The position numbers and the translations under genes are program-made. A DNA stretch of 16,288 nucleotides from JBFLVQ01 sp040758525 (GTDB taxonomy: Bacteria > Acidobacteriota > Blastocatellia > Chloracidobacteriales > JADJPF01). The stretch lies in assembly GCA_040758525.1 (NCBI GenBank), contig JBFLVQ010000136.1, positions 1 to 16,288 of the forward strand. Reading direction: 5' to 3'. Positions 1 to 5,825 of the stretch are shown here, piece by piece. Numbering within the stretch: the stretch's first letter is position 1; each line of letters begins with the position of its first letter. The notes under the pieces are model-generated. The model was not told where the DNA came from and searched no databases. It saw only the letters and a list, made by a program, of their open reading frames with translations.

Positions 1-387
1 CCCATAACTCCTTTGTTCTCGTCTAAACCGGGAATTGCTGCCTTAACAATAATATCATTCTCAATCTGGTGACTATTATTAATTACTTTAACAAGTCAAT
101 TAAGAAACACCCTTATCTACCACCAAAATACAGTTGATTTTCAACAGCTCTATCGATACGCTCATATCATATCAATTTGTCAAAAACTCTAATTCTATTA
201 ACAAGGCCATTCTGGCTTAGAGAATGGCCTTTCTTTATCCTATCAATGCAATCGCACCTTATAATAAAGGAAAAGTTATTTACTTGCATTTCGTATTATT
301 ACGCTAGTAGTTTTTGATAGGATGTATTAGAGCAACCAGGCCAGCTCACTTTATGCCGCTAGCAGCTCAACCCTGTTAAGTGGGTAC
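1..387. other. gene-poor left edge
   Basis: No complete gene is supported. On the - strand positions 95 to 1 are open and would read a stretch containing NDIIVKAAIPGLDENKG, which looks protein-like. There is a stop just upstream and no start codon, so at most it is a fragment running off the window. The only clear element is the terminator hairpin at 203-236. Confidence 0.4.
203..236 (+). terminator. rho-independent terminator
   Basis: AAGGCCATTCT (203-213) pairs perfectly with AGAATGGCCTT (221-231) around a 7-nt loop and is followed by a T-rich tail (TTCTTT). The T tract is on the + side, so it should end a + transcript that enters from outside the window and insulate the 388-780 gene. Confidence 0.8.
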
Positions 388-780
388 TTGAATAGATCTA
401 CGACCAAACAGATAGATATTATTGCAATCTCCATTGATAAGTTGAATGGTACGCTTCAAGCTGGATTGCAGGCCTTCACAGATCAGATTGGTGCTTTGCA
501 AGATAGTCTGTTGAAGGTGTCTCGTCAGCAAGATTCTATGGATAGAGCAATGTACGCTTTCATTGTGAGAGCGGAGTCGTTCTTTAGTCAATTCCCTGCT
601 ATTGCTGCTCAGGCTGATTCTTTTACTAAAGCTTTAGAGGTGATCTCTCAGTTCGCTCAAACTAATCAGCTCAATAGCCAGATACTGTCTACGCTGAAGA
701 AGCTTAATAATAAAATTGCTAGCAGTGAAACTAAAAACAAGACTATGGTGAAAAACAAGAGCAAAAAGGCTAAAAGGTAA
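388..780 (+). CDS. small hypothetical protein, coiled-coil-like with basic tail
   Basis: A 130-residue reading frame that I do not recognise. The first hundred residues are rich in Q, L, A, S and I with few charges and regular hydrophobic spacing, as in an alpha-helical, coiled-coil protein. The last ~20 residues are strongly basic (NKTMVKNKSKKAKR). There is no signal peptide or membrane segment. The only usable start is TTG at 388 (or CTG at 373). No ATG lies in frame after the upstream stop at 328 until residue 51, and no good ribosome binding site precedes 388, so the N-terminus is uncertain. It ends 20 nt before an IS1-type insertion. Before that insertion it would have sat about 180 nt upstream of the 2218 gene in the same direction. 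A phasin-like or structural role is conceivable but unsupported. Confidence 0.55.
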   Translation: MNRSTTKQIDIIAISIDKLNGTLQAGLQAFTDQIGALQDSLLKVSRQQDSMDRAMYAFIVRAESFFSQFPAIAAQADSFTKALEVISQFAQTNQLNSQILSTLKKLNNKIASSETKNKTMVKNKSKKAKR

Positions 781-792
781 TTTATCGCTTAT

Positions 793-800
793 GAATATTG
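793..800. repeat. target-site duplication, left copy
   Basis: GAATATTG directly abuts the left inverted repeat of the IS1-type element. The identical 8-mer abuts the right end at 2051-2058. Eight bases lies in the 8-11 bp range known for IS1 family insertions. Confidence 0.9.
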
Positions 801-822
801 CTTAGTGGGGGCGTTTCATTGA
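801..822. repeat. IS1-type left inverted repeat
   Basis: Twenty-two bases beginning CTTAGTGGGGGCG match the reverse complement of 2029-2050 without mismatch. Pairing stops at 823. The GC-rich outer part probably includes the transposase binding and cleavage site. Confidence 0.93.
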
Positions 823-848
823 TCAGCGCCTCAGAAATAGAACAATTT

Positions 849-1948
849 TCAAGATGCCCGGAAAGGGGCTTTAGAAAAGAGTTCTGGCATAGACCAAATG
901 TGATCAGTAATACCAGCAGCCATAGCTGGAGTGCGATTTTGATATTTTTTGTCTTTATCCATTACCAAGCTTCTTAAGCTAAGATGAGGCTTAACGAAAT
1001 GGTAATAAGCGAATGCTAGATGGAGTTGCTTCTCCAATCGCTCACGCTTCTTTGAAAACGAAATAGTCCTTCTTACAAGTCTTCGGTTGTGATGTCTCAT
1101 AGTCAGGTTATTACGCTCTACAAAGCTAGTGTTGATGTGTCGGCTCACTGGTGAACGCTTCAACTTCGCTGCAACAGCCTTTTTAGTCCCGAACACTACT
1201 CGTGTCGAGATCTTGACAACTCGACCACGCTCTCTATGTTTGACCACCTGAGCATAGAGTAGATCCTTTGGTACTTTAAGAATCGGCTTGCGAGGCCGTC
1301 CACGTTTACCGGTTCTAGGAAACTCCCTCTTGATAGCGTAAGCTTTGAGCAACGCGTCGTCATAGTGATCCAGCTCATCAGAAGTAAAGAGTGGGATCGA
1401 GCCATCAGAGCGCTTCTTTATACCAGCTACAAGTTTGTCTGCATTGGCCTGGATATGGCGTCCTACAACGAAGTTGACCACTATCTTGTGACGTGGGTCA
1501 AACCCTATCCAGCCCCACTGATCTCCATAGATGGCATTGAGTCTTTCTACTGCTGTGAGGTGCGCTTCCTTTTTTTGACAAATGCCCAGAGTTCATCCAA
1601 CTGACATTCTTCCATATGGTAGTCGGTAATCAATCGCTCACTGACTTGCTGACAATGTTTGGCTGCTTGATCAAGGATGCGTTCAACTGTTTTCTTATCT
1701 ATGTCAAAGATCCCTGCTGTAGCTCGTATGCCGTTCCCTTCTGCTAGTGCTTTGAGCACGCGGTAAATTGTCTGGTCATCTGTGTGGTAGCCTACAAAGA
1801 TACTATTGCGGCGTCCACTGAAGCGTTGACCACATTTCAAACACCGATATAGTGGAGTTTTTTGGGGTTCATAATACTCCACCAATTTAAGGTTTCGTTC
1901 TTCGGTCTTACAGCCGTTTGGACAATTCAACAACTGGGGTGTTCCCAT
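849..1948 (-). CDS. IS1-family transposase, made by -1 frameshift
   Basis: Cut-and-paste or copy type DDE transposase of the IS1 family. The first frame (1948 down to 1547) gives an N-terminal zinc ribbon (C9, C13, C36, C39), a helix-turn-helix region (about residues 58-105) and the first catalytic Asp in QLDELWAF (D118). It then stops after KKRKRTSQQ. At the A7 run (1570-1576) a -1 shift continues as VKKKEAHLTAVERLNAIYGD and stays open to the stop at 849. This gives a fusion of about 366 residues. The second half carries the SDELDHY region (probable second Asp) and VERNNLTMRHHNRRLVRRT, which holds the typical IS1 catalytic Glu and RxxxRxxRKT-like signature. An independent start for the second frame (GTG near 1481) would lack the first Asp, so the fusion is taken as the active enzyme. 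Confidence 0.92.
1547..1948 (-). CDS. InsA-like unshifted product of the IS1 element
   Basis: The unshifted reading of the transposase gene: 133 residues with a four-cysteine zinc ribbon (C9, C13, C36, C39) and a helix-turn-helix. In classical IS1 the equivalent InsA protein binds the ends and represses transposition; by analogy this product may do the same. It stops 7 codons after the slippery run. The ATG at 1946-1948 is the first in frame. Confidence 0.75.
   Translation of the reverse strand: MGTPQLLNCPNGCKTEERNLKLVEYYEPQKTPLYRCLKCGQRFSGRRNSIFVGYHTDDQTIYRVLKALAEGNGIRATAGIFDIDKKTVERILDQAAKHCQQVSERLITDYHMEECQLDELWAFVKKRKRTSQQ
1570..1576 (-). promoter_or_regulatory. programmed -1 frameshift site (A7)
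   Basis: Seven consecutive A on the - strand, read GTC AAA AAA AGG in the first frame, lie in the only overlap where a -1 slip joins the two transposase frames into a continuous DDE domain. IS1 family members are known to use A-rich slippery runs for this purpose. Confidence 0.8.
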
Positions 1949-2028
1949 CGACTTGTCTCGTTTGGAAAAAATAGGTTTGTTTCAGCTTTTATGCTCTCAA
2001 ACCCGCTCCAAATCAGCAAGATCGTTTT

Positions 2029-2050
2029 TCAATGAAACGCCCCCACTAAG
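2029..2050. repeat. IS1-type right inverted repeat
   Basis: Perfect 22-bp inverted copy of 801-822, ending CCCCCACTAAG at 2050. The transposase promoter must lie between this end and the ATG at 1948. Confidence 0.93.
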
Positions 2051-2058
2051 GAATATTG
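2051..2058. repeat. target-site duplication, right copy
   Basis: GAATATTG, identical to 793-800, directly follows the right inverted repeat. Confidence 0.9.
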
Positions 2059-2217
2059 TTGTAGCTAATGAATATAACCTAACGTATAGTTGTAGTTAAT
2101 AAAGTGTTTAACCATTGCAAAACCTGCTTATTTCCTGAGTTTTTCTTAATTTGTCGAAACATTACATCTACTTGATCGTATATATTTACAAAGCAATTTT
2201 ATCAATGGAGTTCAAAA

Positions 2218-2463
2218 ATGCGAATCAATACTGAATACAACGATATTATCAAAGAGGATGAGAGATTCCAGACTAAGGATGCGGATAAAGAGTTTGAAGG
2301 ATGTTCTGATGATAACCAAGAACTGTACTATCAGCTAATGGATGAAGCCATTCAAGAGCAACGGCTCATCGCGGCTCAACAAACTTATTCCATCATCAAT
2401 GATGATGTTGCTTCCATCATATCTTCGGCGCGGGTACTCCTGCTATATGGCGATAGCCATTAG
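2218..2463 (+). pseudogene. small acidic hypothetical gene, 3' end replaced by IscB element
   Basis: A good ribosome binding site (GGAG at 2207-2210, 7 nt spacing) precedes ATG 2218. The protein is small and acidic (MRINTEYNDIIKEDERF...), with no motif I recognise. Codons up to about residue 67 (NDDVASII) look native. The last ~14 residues (SSARVLLLYGDSH) are encoded by the right end of the IscB element, including its terminal hairpin. Joining 2420 to 4046 across the element gives ...ASIIR followed by TGA, a 69-residue native protein. The insertion therefore only swaps the C-terminal tail and the protein may still work. The ancestral stop would lie 37 nt before the 4089 gene, so the two were probably cotranscribed. 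Confidence 0.6.
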
Positions 2464-2469
2464 CGGGAG
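2437..2469 (-). repeat. right-end subterminal hairpin of IscB element
   Basis: CTCC-GCTA-ATGGC on one arm pairs with GCCAT-TAGC-GGAG on the other around GATA, with a T:G wobble and one bulged T. Imperfect subterminal hairpins of this size are the end-recognition structures of IS200/IS605-type elements. It overlaps the altered 3' end of the 2218 gene. Confidence 0.65.
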
Positions 2470-2484
2470 AGGAAGCGCCTCCTC
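2469..2484 (-). terminator. short hairpin immediately after the iscB stop
   Basis: On the - strand GAGGA and TCCTC pair around GGCGCT directly after the iscB stop codon. It may act as a transcription stop or as part of the element end. There is no T run, so terminator strength is doubtful. Confidence 0.35.
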
Positions 2485-3750
2485 CTATGAATAACTATAA
2501 CCGTCGCAAGCATGCAATCGTTGGCAATGCTTGTGATTGATATCATTCACGATTAATTTGTTTGTTGTTATATTGAAATAACCTCTTGCTCTCACGGCAA
2601 CTTTGCCAATATATGTTCCTGCTTTCTTACCAGCAGTAATGGTTGCTTTGACAATATCGCCGCTTTGCAAGCTAAAGAATCGCTTTCCTGCTTTAGCGCT
2701 AGTACGTGGAAAGCCAAACTTGTTCACTAGACACATCTGCCTACTGCCATGTCCAATAGCTTTAATCTCCAATGGCTGCACACCAGCAATAATCAACTTC
2801 TCAGGCGTGCTTGCACCAACACAAGCAGCATCAGCCCAGTGCTGCTTAGGCAAGCCTTGTTGTGTACGGTTGAACTTAGTTCTACCACCTGTACCTGTTT
2901 CAATGGGTAAACCAGTAGCTTGTAATCTACGATACAATTCCCATCTACTAGCATTGACAGCGGCAGCATCTTTTAATGGGGCTTTGGCTTGTGCTTGAAC
3001 TTGAGGATAGCCAAACTCTTCTGCAGTACGGTTACCTTTCTTCTGATTACAAGAATGGCAGGCTAATGTGAGATTAGTGATTCGATCACTACCTCCACGG
3101 CTGCGAGGTACTATATGCTCGATCTCCAGAATGGTATCTCTCTTACCACAATAGACACATTTGCGGCCATACTTCTCTAAGATAAATTCTCGCACCTCAT
3201 AACCTGCTAATGTGCCTTGTTGATAAGCTAGCCCACTTATTTCTGGATTCTCTAAAAGCTGAGTGTCGAACTTAACCAACTCTTGTGATATCGCTATGAT
3301 AGGACATAGCCTGGTTAATCTCTTTACCCAAGTAATCACGTTACAGATGCGACTCTCTATTGATGGTGGTAACCATCCTGCCTTGCGTGTGCGGTTATTA
3401 AAGCGGGGTTTGCGATATCTAGTCTTGCGATTGCGTCTGCTACGTCGTATTGCACGACGACTATCCAAACTGGCTTTGATCTTATCTCCTCTATGCTCTA
3501 GCTCTGCTGCCCAAACAACCTCACCAGTATGGTCATTAACAATGGCAATTCCAGTCTTTTTACTGCCTGGATCGATCTTCAACCTCAATGCTGGTAGTGT
3601 TGGATTACTGACTGCACGATTGAGAATTATTGTGAATGGGAATAACCGTAACACTGCTGCTTTACTAGCACGTAACAACTTCTTTGCCCTTCTCTGACTA
3701 CACAGTGCTAATGGTTGATGGTTAGTATCAAATACGAATACTTTACTCAT
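2485..3750 (-). CDS. iscB: IscB RNA-guided endonuclease
   Basis: IscB proteins are the family from which Cas9 is thought to derive; they cut DNA guided by an omega RNA. The 421 residues have the full layout. There is an N-terminal PLMP domain (residues 1-50, here with PLAL at 13-16). RuvC-I is LRLKIDPGSKKTGIAI (Asp60). An arginine-rich bridge helix follows (98-125, RRAIRRSRRNRKTRYR). RuvC-II is ISQELVKFD (Glu157). The inserted HNH domain has CVYC (198-201), IEHIVPRSRGG (His212) and CHSCNQKKGN (231-240). RuvC-III is KQHWADAA (His304, Asp307). All catalytic residues are present. The last ~90 residues form the target-recognition end. Length fits IscB (400-500), not Cas9. ATG 3750 has AAAGGA 8 nt upstream. 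The omega RNA lies directly upstream; no transposase gene is linked. Confidence 0.95.
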   Translation of the reverse strand: MSKVFVFDTNHQPLALCSQRRAKKLLRASKAAVLRLFPFTIILNRAVSNPTLPALRLKIDPGSKKTGIAIVNDHTGEVVWAAELEHRGDKIKASLDSRRAIRRSRRNRKTRYRKPRFNNRTRKAGWLPPSIESRICNVITWVKRLTRLCPIIAISQELVKFDTQLLENPEISGLAYQQGTLAGYEVREFILEKYGRKCVYCGKRDTILEIEHIVPRSRGGSDRITNLTLACHSCNQKKGNRTAEEFGYPQVQAQAKAPLKDAAAVNASRWELYRRLQATGLPIETGTGGRTKFNRTQQGLPKQHWADAACVGASTPEKLIIAGVQPLEIKAIGHGSRQMCLVNKFGFPRTSAKAGKRFFSLQSGDIVKATITAGKKAGTYIGKVAVRARGYFNITTNKLIVNDINHKHCQRLHACDGYSYS

Positions 3751-3759
3751 AGAAATAAT

Positions 3760-4060
3760 CCTTTCGGATCAGTCTGCTTACGCAGTTAATGTGTGCCTCG
3801 CTCGGTTATTCGTCAGCCTATCTCAAAAGCACTGGCTTCAACTCCCTATACCTGTTTAACTCCTGAGTACTAGAGCCTGGAGCTGGCACGCACCCCAGGG
3901 TAGGTTCTTTAACTTCACGGATAACGTTTACTGATAGTTTTTCAAGTATCAGTGAGCTGGTCACCCCAGGAGCTTGTCTGATCTTCCAGACCCTACAAGC
4001 TCCAACTATACCGCTTAACCGGTTAGGTGGAGTGGGTGACATCATCAGATGAACCACCAT
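3760..4060 (-). ncRNA. omega RNA / HEARO RNA of the IscB element
   Basis: The ~280 nt between the element's left end and the iscB start is non-coding and densely structured. GTCACCC/GGGTGAC (3960-3966 with 4034-4040) closes a large stem. Inside it are ACCG/CGGT (4010-4023) and a 9-bp stem GGAGCTTGT/ACAAGCTCC (3969-3977 with 3995-4003). A separate hairpin is ACTGATA/TATCAGT (3930-3953). Near the iscB start are CTGC-GTAA-GCAG and ATCC-GAAA-GGAT, both with GNRA-type loops; the latter overlaps the ribosome binding site. Position 5' of an HNH-RuvC gene and multistem fold match HEARO (the earlier name for omega RNA). The guide is expected at the 5' end, upstream of the first stem. The exact 5' and 3' ends are inferred. 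Confidence 0.8.
4041..4060 (-). other. predicted guide segment of the omega RNA
   Basis: In IscB omega RNAs the ~16-20 nt guide precedes the conserved scaffold and comes from DNA flanking the element. Here that is ATGGTGGTTCATCTGATGAT on the - strand, just outside the closing stem at 4034-4040. It corresponds to the 3' end of the interrupted gene. The exact guide length is not determinable from sequence alone. Confidence 0.55.
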
Positions 4061-4088
4061 TTTGATCCTAGGTTTTTGGAGGAGATAC

Positions 4089-4409
4089 ATGAGCAAGAAA
4101 TTCTATATTCGTAACAAAGAGGTTGCCAGACAGCTAATTGAAGCTGGCTTTGTGTTCAAAGGCTACAAACCTTCAACCTGTCTCTACTACCATTGTAGTG
4201 ATAGCAATTGCTGCTCACCTTGCTATTCTTGCCTTGCTAGGAGAGGGGTCTTCGAGCATCCTACCATTCACCCAAGTCGAGCTAGTAAATTTGTCAATGC
4301 TATCATGGCTACTGTTAAATTGAAGGACTCAACGACCGTGTGTCTTTTTGTCCTCTTGTTGTGTTGGTACCGGATATTTATTTATCAAGAAACCAACAAT
4401 ACCAGCTAA
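4089..4409 (+). CDS. small cysteine-rich hypothetical protein
   Basis: A strong ribosome binding site (TTGGAGGAG at 4076-4084) precedes ATG 4089, giving a 106-residue frame starting MSKKFYIRNKEVARQLIEAG. The first 80 residues look coding: a basic amphipathic N-terminus, then a cysteine-rich patch (CSDSNCCSPCYSC) that might bind metal, then HPSRASKFVNAIMATVK. The last ~27 residues overlap the convergent 4329-4889 gene and look unlike the rest, so either the end has been altered by a frameshift or the two genes truly overlap by 81 nt. Before the IscB insertion it followed the 2218 gene by 37 nt. The family is not recognised. Confidence 0.45.
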   Translation: MSKKFYIRNKEVARQLIEAGFVFKGYKPSTCLYYHCSDSNCCSPCYSCLARRGVFEHPTIHPSRASKFVNAIMATVKLKDSTTVCLFVLLLCWYRIFIYQETNNTS

Positions 4410-4889
4410 TAATAAGCCTATCGACGTATTAGTTAATAAGAACATCCATTGCCTTAAGCTGTCGAAAGAATTTTCAGAACGGTTAAATATAAGCAGAAAT
4501 ATACTCACAATAACTAGACTTACTGTTAATCCCGTGGTAGTTGCCCACAAAATTTTTTGAAAGGGGTTCAAAGTTGTCCACGCAAGTGATCGACTAGATT
4601 TCCCTCCCAATATTTCGTTTAATATCTCATTTGCAGGCCGTTTTTCAATGATACTTAAAACATCTAATGCTTCAGCTAAACGTCGATAAGAATCTCCAAA
4701 CGATTTATTCTTAGGAATAACCAGATCTATAGGTTCCCCATCATTATCTAGTGGGCCTTTAAATAAAATAATGCGGTCATTAGGATGTTCTGATTGTTTC
4801 CATCCATGTTTTTCTAGGTAAGAGCTAAGGTAGCTAATATCAATAAACTGAAGCAACGTGTTATCTAGCTTAATATTTGTCATCGCCAT
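4329..4889 (-). CDS. two-helix membrane protein, partner of the DUF4365 gene
   Basis: A 186-residue protein in two parts. Residues 10-95 form a soluble domain with IDISYLSSYLEKHGW, an LVIPKN segment and a helix SYRRLAEALDVLSIIEKRPANEIL. I have an impression of this pattern (YL..HGW, then LP, then a Y..R...AL..LA..E.R helix) from small proteins beside nuclease genes, but have no family name. Residues 114-135 and 149-170 are two hydrophobic helices, ending in a short charged tail. ATG 4889 overlaps the end of the upstream DUF4365 gene by 10 nt. The third codon is also ATG (4883) and would form a classic ATGA overlap, so either start is possible; both imply translational coupling. A membrane effector or anchor is an inference. 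Confidence 0.85.
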   Translation of the reverse strand: MAMTNIKLDNTLLQFIDISYLSSYLEKHGWKQSEHPNDRIILFKGPLDNDGEPIDLVIPKNKSFGDSYRRLAEALDVLSIIEKRPANEILNEILGGKSSRSLAWTTLNPFQKILWATTTGLTVSLVIVSIFLLIFNRSENSFDSLRQWMFLLTNTSIGLLLAGIVGFLINKYPVPTQQEDKKTHGR

Positions 4890-5404
4890 ACTCCTGATTT
4901 AAGGAATCCCAAAATATTAACCAAACTCGTAGGGGTAAGCAGTTGAGTTCGTACAATTTTGATCCTCATTTTTTTTATATTATCACTTAAAGCTCCTGTC
5001 AATCTCTCCCAGTAACAGCACTTGCGTAATAATAAATTATCCTCATTGAAATCAGTCCAAGCATTGCGATCCTTTGGTAAGCACAGCAAAATTAATATCA
5101 TAGGTACAGCTCTGTCTGTATTGTTTCTATCAACAACTTTATTGTATGCTGATACTTCCATATCATAAATAACGTGCGTACTATCGATACTCCAATTAGT
5201 TGTTGCCTTAAGTTGGAAATCCAAAATAAATCCGTCGCTTACCCTTTCACTACCAAGAAATTTAATAGGTTTAAAAGCGCCATCCACTCCATAGTCGTAC
5301 TCATCAGTATTTATTTCAACCTTCAAATTAATACGTGCCTCAGCAGCAATGGCGTGTATGTAAGCACGGCTTAAACTTTCCATTGCATGTTGTTCGGTAA
5401 GCAC
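4880..5404 (-). CDS. DUF4365 domain protein, PD-(D/E)XK-like
   Basis: A 174-residue protein almost filled by one DUF4365-like domain. Near the N-terminus is EQHAMESLSRAYIHAIAAEA with a conserved-type Glu9. Then come YDYGVDGAF (Asp41) and FILDFQLKAT (Asp62, Gln64, Lys66), forming the D...QxK pattern of restriction-like nucleases. A hydrophobic strand PMILILLCLP and CYWERLTG follow, also typical of DUF4365. The start is GTG at 5402-5404, supported by GGAGG (5412-5416) 7 nt upstream; the upstream boundary is otherwise unremarkable. Stop and next start overlap, so it forms a two-gene unit with the membrane protein downstream. DUF4365 proteins often occur in defence contexts; the target here is unknown. 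The active site looks intact. Confidence 0.88.
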   Translation of the reverse strand: MLTEQHAMESLSRAYIHAIAAEARINLKVEINTDEYDYGVDGAFKPIKFLGSERVSDGFILDFQLKATTNWSIDSTHVIYDMEVSAYNKVVDRNNTDRAVPMILILLCLPKDRNAWTDFNEDNLLLRKCCYWERLTGALSDNIKKMRIKIVRTQLLTPTSLVNILGFLKSGVWR

Positions 5405-5513
5405 TTACAACCCTCCACTATATTCCAACTTGAGCGTTCTTGTATATCCTGCCAAAAGAATATATTCCAAGCTACACTACAATAACAATTCATGGAAAAT
5501 CCACCGTATCTCA

Positions 5514-5693
5514 TTAGCTACTGCTATGCTGACCAGTGGGTTTGCGATGATCGGGAAGTTTCCGCACCCATTCACGCGCAGCCTCTGCATAACTCATCCC
5601 CTGAGCCTCACAATAGGCAGTTAGTTTCTCAAACTGATCTTCTGTCAACCTGATCATCAAAGCTTTATCAGCATACTTTTTCTTTGCGGCCAT
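5514..5693 (-). CDS. ribbon-helix-helix protein, probable transcription regulator
   Basis: A 59-residue protein from ATG 5693: a lysine-rich start (MAAKKKYADK), a beta strand ALMIRLTEDQFEKL, then two helices (TAYCEAQG and YAEAAREWVRKL). This is the compact MetJ/Arc/CopG-type fold that binds DNA as a dimer through the paired strand. An upstream in-frame ATG at 5708 exists, but GAGG lies 5 nt before 5693, which favours the shorter form. It diverges from the 6000-9816 cassette, and three palindromes sharing TTGAT/ATCAA half-sites fill the intervening DNA. It therefore likely represses its own gene and the divergent promoter. No toxin gene is adjacent in the same direction, so an antitoxin role is less likely. 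Confidence 0.8.
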   Translation of the reverse strand: MAAKKKYADKALMIRLTEDQFEKLTAYCEAQGMSYAEAAREWVRKLPDHRKPTGQHSSS

Positions 5694-5709
5694 AACAACC
5701 TCTTTCAAC

Positions 5710-5730
5710 TTGATAGCAAAATAGTATCAA
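5710..5730. promoter_or_regulatory. palindromic operator box A
   Basis: TTGATA and TATCAA flank GCAAAATAG, making a 21-bp pseudo-palindrome. It matches the reverse complement of box B (5774-5794) at 17 of 21 positions by eye. It lies just upstream of the RHH gene start, consistent with autorepression. Confidence 0.6.
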
Positions 5731-5773
5731 TTCTTAGTCAAAAACTCCAGTCCGACTTCAAAACTATTTCATT

Positions 5774-5794
5774 TTGATAGCATTTTGCTATTGA
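5774..5794. promoter_or_regulatory. palindromic operator box B
   Basis: TTGATAGCATTTTGCTATTGA has the perfect inner palindrome ATAGCA-TTT-TGCTAT. It ends inside the -35 element of the + promoter, so a bound protein would block RNA polymerase. Confidence 0.6.
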
Positions 5795-5805
5795 TTTATT
5801 ATCAA
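5791..5805. promoter_or_regulatory. palindromic operator box C
   Basis: TTGAT-TTATT-ATCAA repeats the outer half-sites of boxes A and B with closer spacing and covers the -35 element and half of the spacer of the + promoter. The half-sites could be chance AT-rich sequence, so this box is the weakest of the three. Confidence 0.45.
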
Positions 5806-5819
5806 ATTAACGCTATACT
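5791..5819 (+). promoter_or_regulatory. sigma70-type promoter of the recombination cassette
   Basis: TTGATT (5791-5796), a 17-nt spacer and TATACT (5814-5819) form a near-consensus promoter. Transcription should start near 5826, giving a leader of about 170 nt before the first gene. Confidence 0.7.
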
Positions 5820-5825
5820 CTCAAC

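Larger units (their letters stand above)
801..2050 (-). mobile_element. complete IS1-family insertion sequence
   Basis: A 1250-bp element bounded by 22-bp perfect terminal inverted repeats and an 8-bp direct repeat. It carries one transposase split into two overlapping frames on the - strand, the organisation of the IS1 family. Perfect ends, perfect target duplication and uninterrupted frames suggest recent insertion and a likely active copy. It lies between two small + strand genes and does not break either of them. Confidence 0.93.
2421..4045 (-). mobile_element. IscB/HEARO element (IS200/IS605-like, no tnpA)
   Basis: A ~1.6-kb unit with omega RNA, iscB and a right-end hairpin in the order known for IscB elements, all reading on the - strand. 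The boundaries are set by the hexamer CATCAT, present at 2415-2420 and again at 4040-4045. Collapsing this repeat rejoins the interrupted 2218 gene in frame. No TnpA (Y1 transposase) is encoded, so it would need one supplied in trans. IS200/IS605-type elements make no true target duplication, so the shared CATCAT may be an end-recognition or insertion sequence rather than a duplication. Ends are accurate only to a few bases. Confidence 0.75.

Noticed and set aside
1..95. possible small-heat-shock-like fragment (IIVKAAIPGLDENKG) on the - strand
   Set aside because: Only 31 codons, no start codon and a stop just upstream; too short to call.
1365..1604. 79-codon + strand frame
   Set aside because: Antisense to the IS1 transposase junction; no binding site or protein-like motif.
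2603..3697. two + strand frames of 131 and 144 codons
   Set aside because: They are antisense to iscB, whose motifs are unmistakable.
3818..4096. 92-codon - strand frame upstream of iscB
   Set aside because: It lies across the omega RNA stems, has proline- and leucine-rich unnatural content and no good ribosome binding site; the RNA explains the region.
4138..4323. 61-codon hydrophobic + frame
   Set aside because: Shadow of the 4089 gene with a TTG start and no binding site; the apparent membrane helix is probably a frame artefact.
5514..5693. antitoxin of a toxin-antitoxin pair
   Set aside because: No small toxin gene follows or precedes it in the same direction; the operator layout suggests a regulator.
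5710..5805. CRISPR-like or iteron repeats
   Set aside because: The palindromes are few, unevenly spaced and lack uniform spacers; they fit operators better. No CRISPR array is seen in the window.
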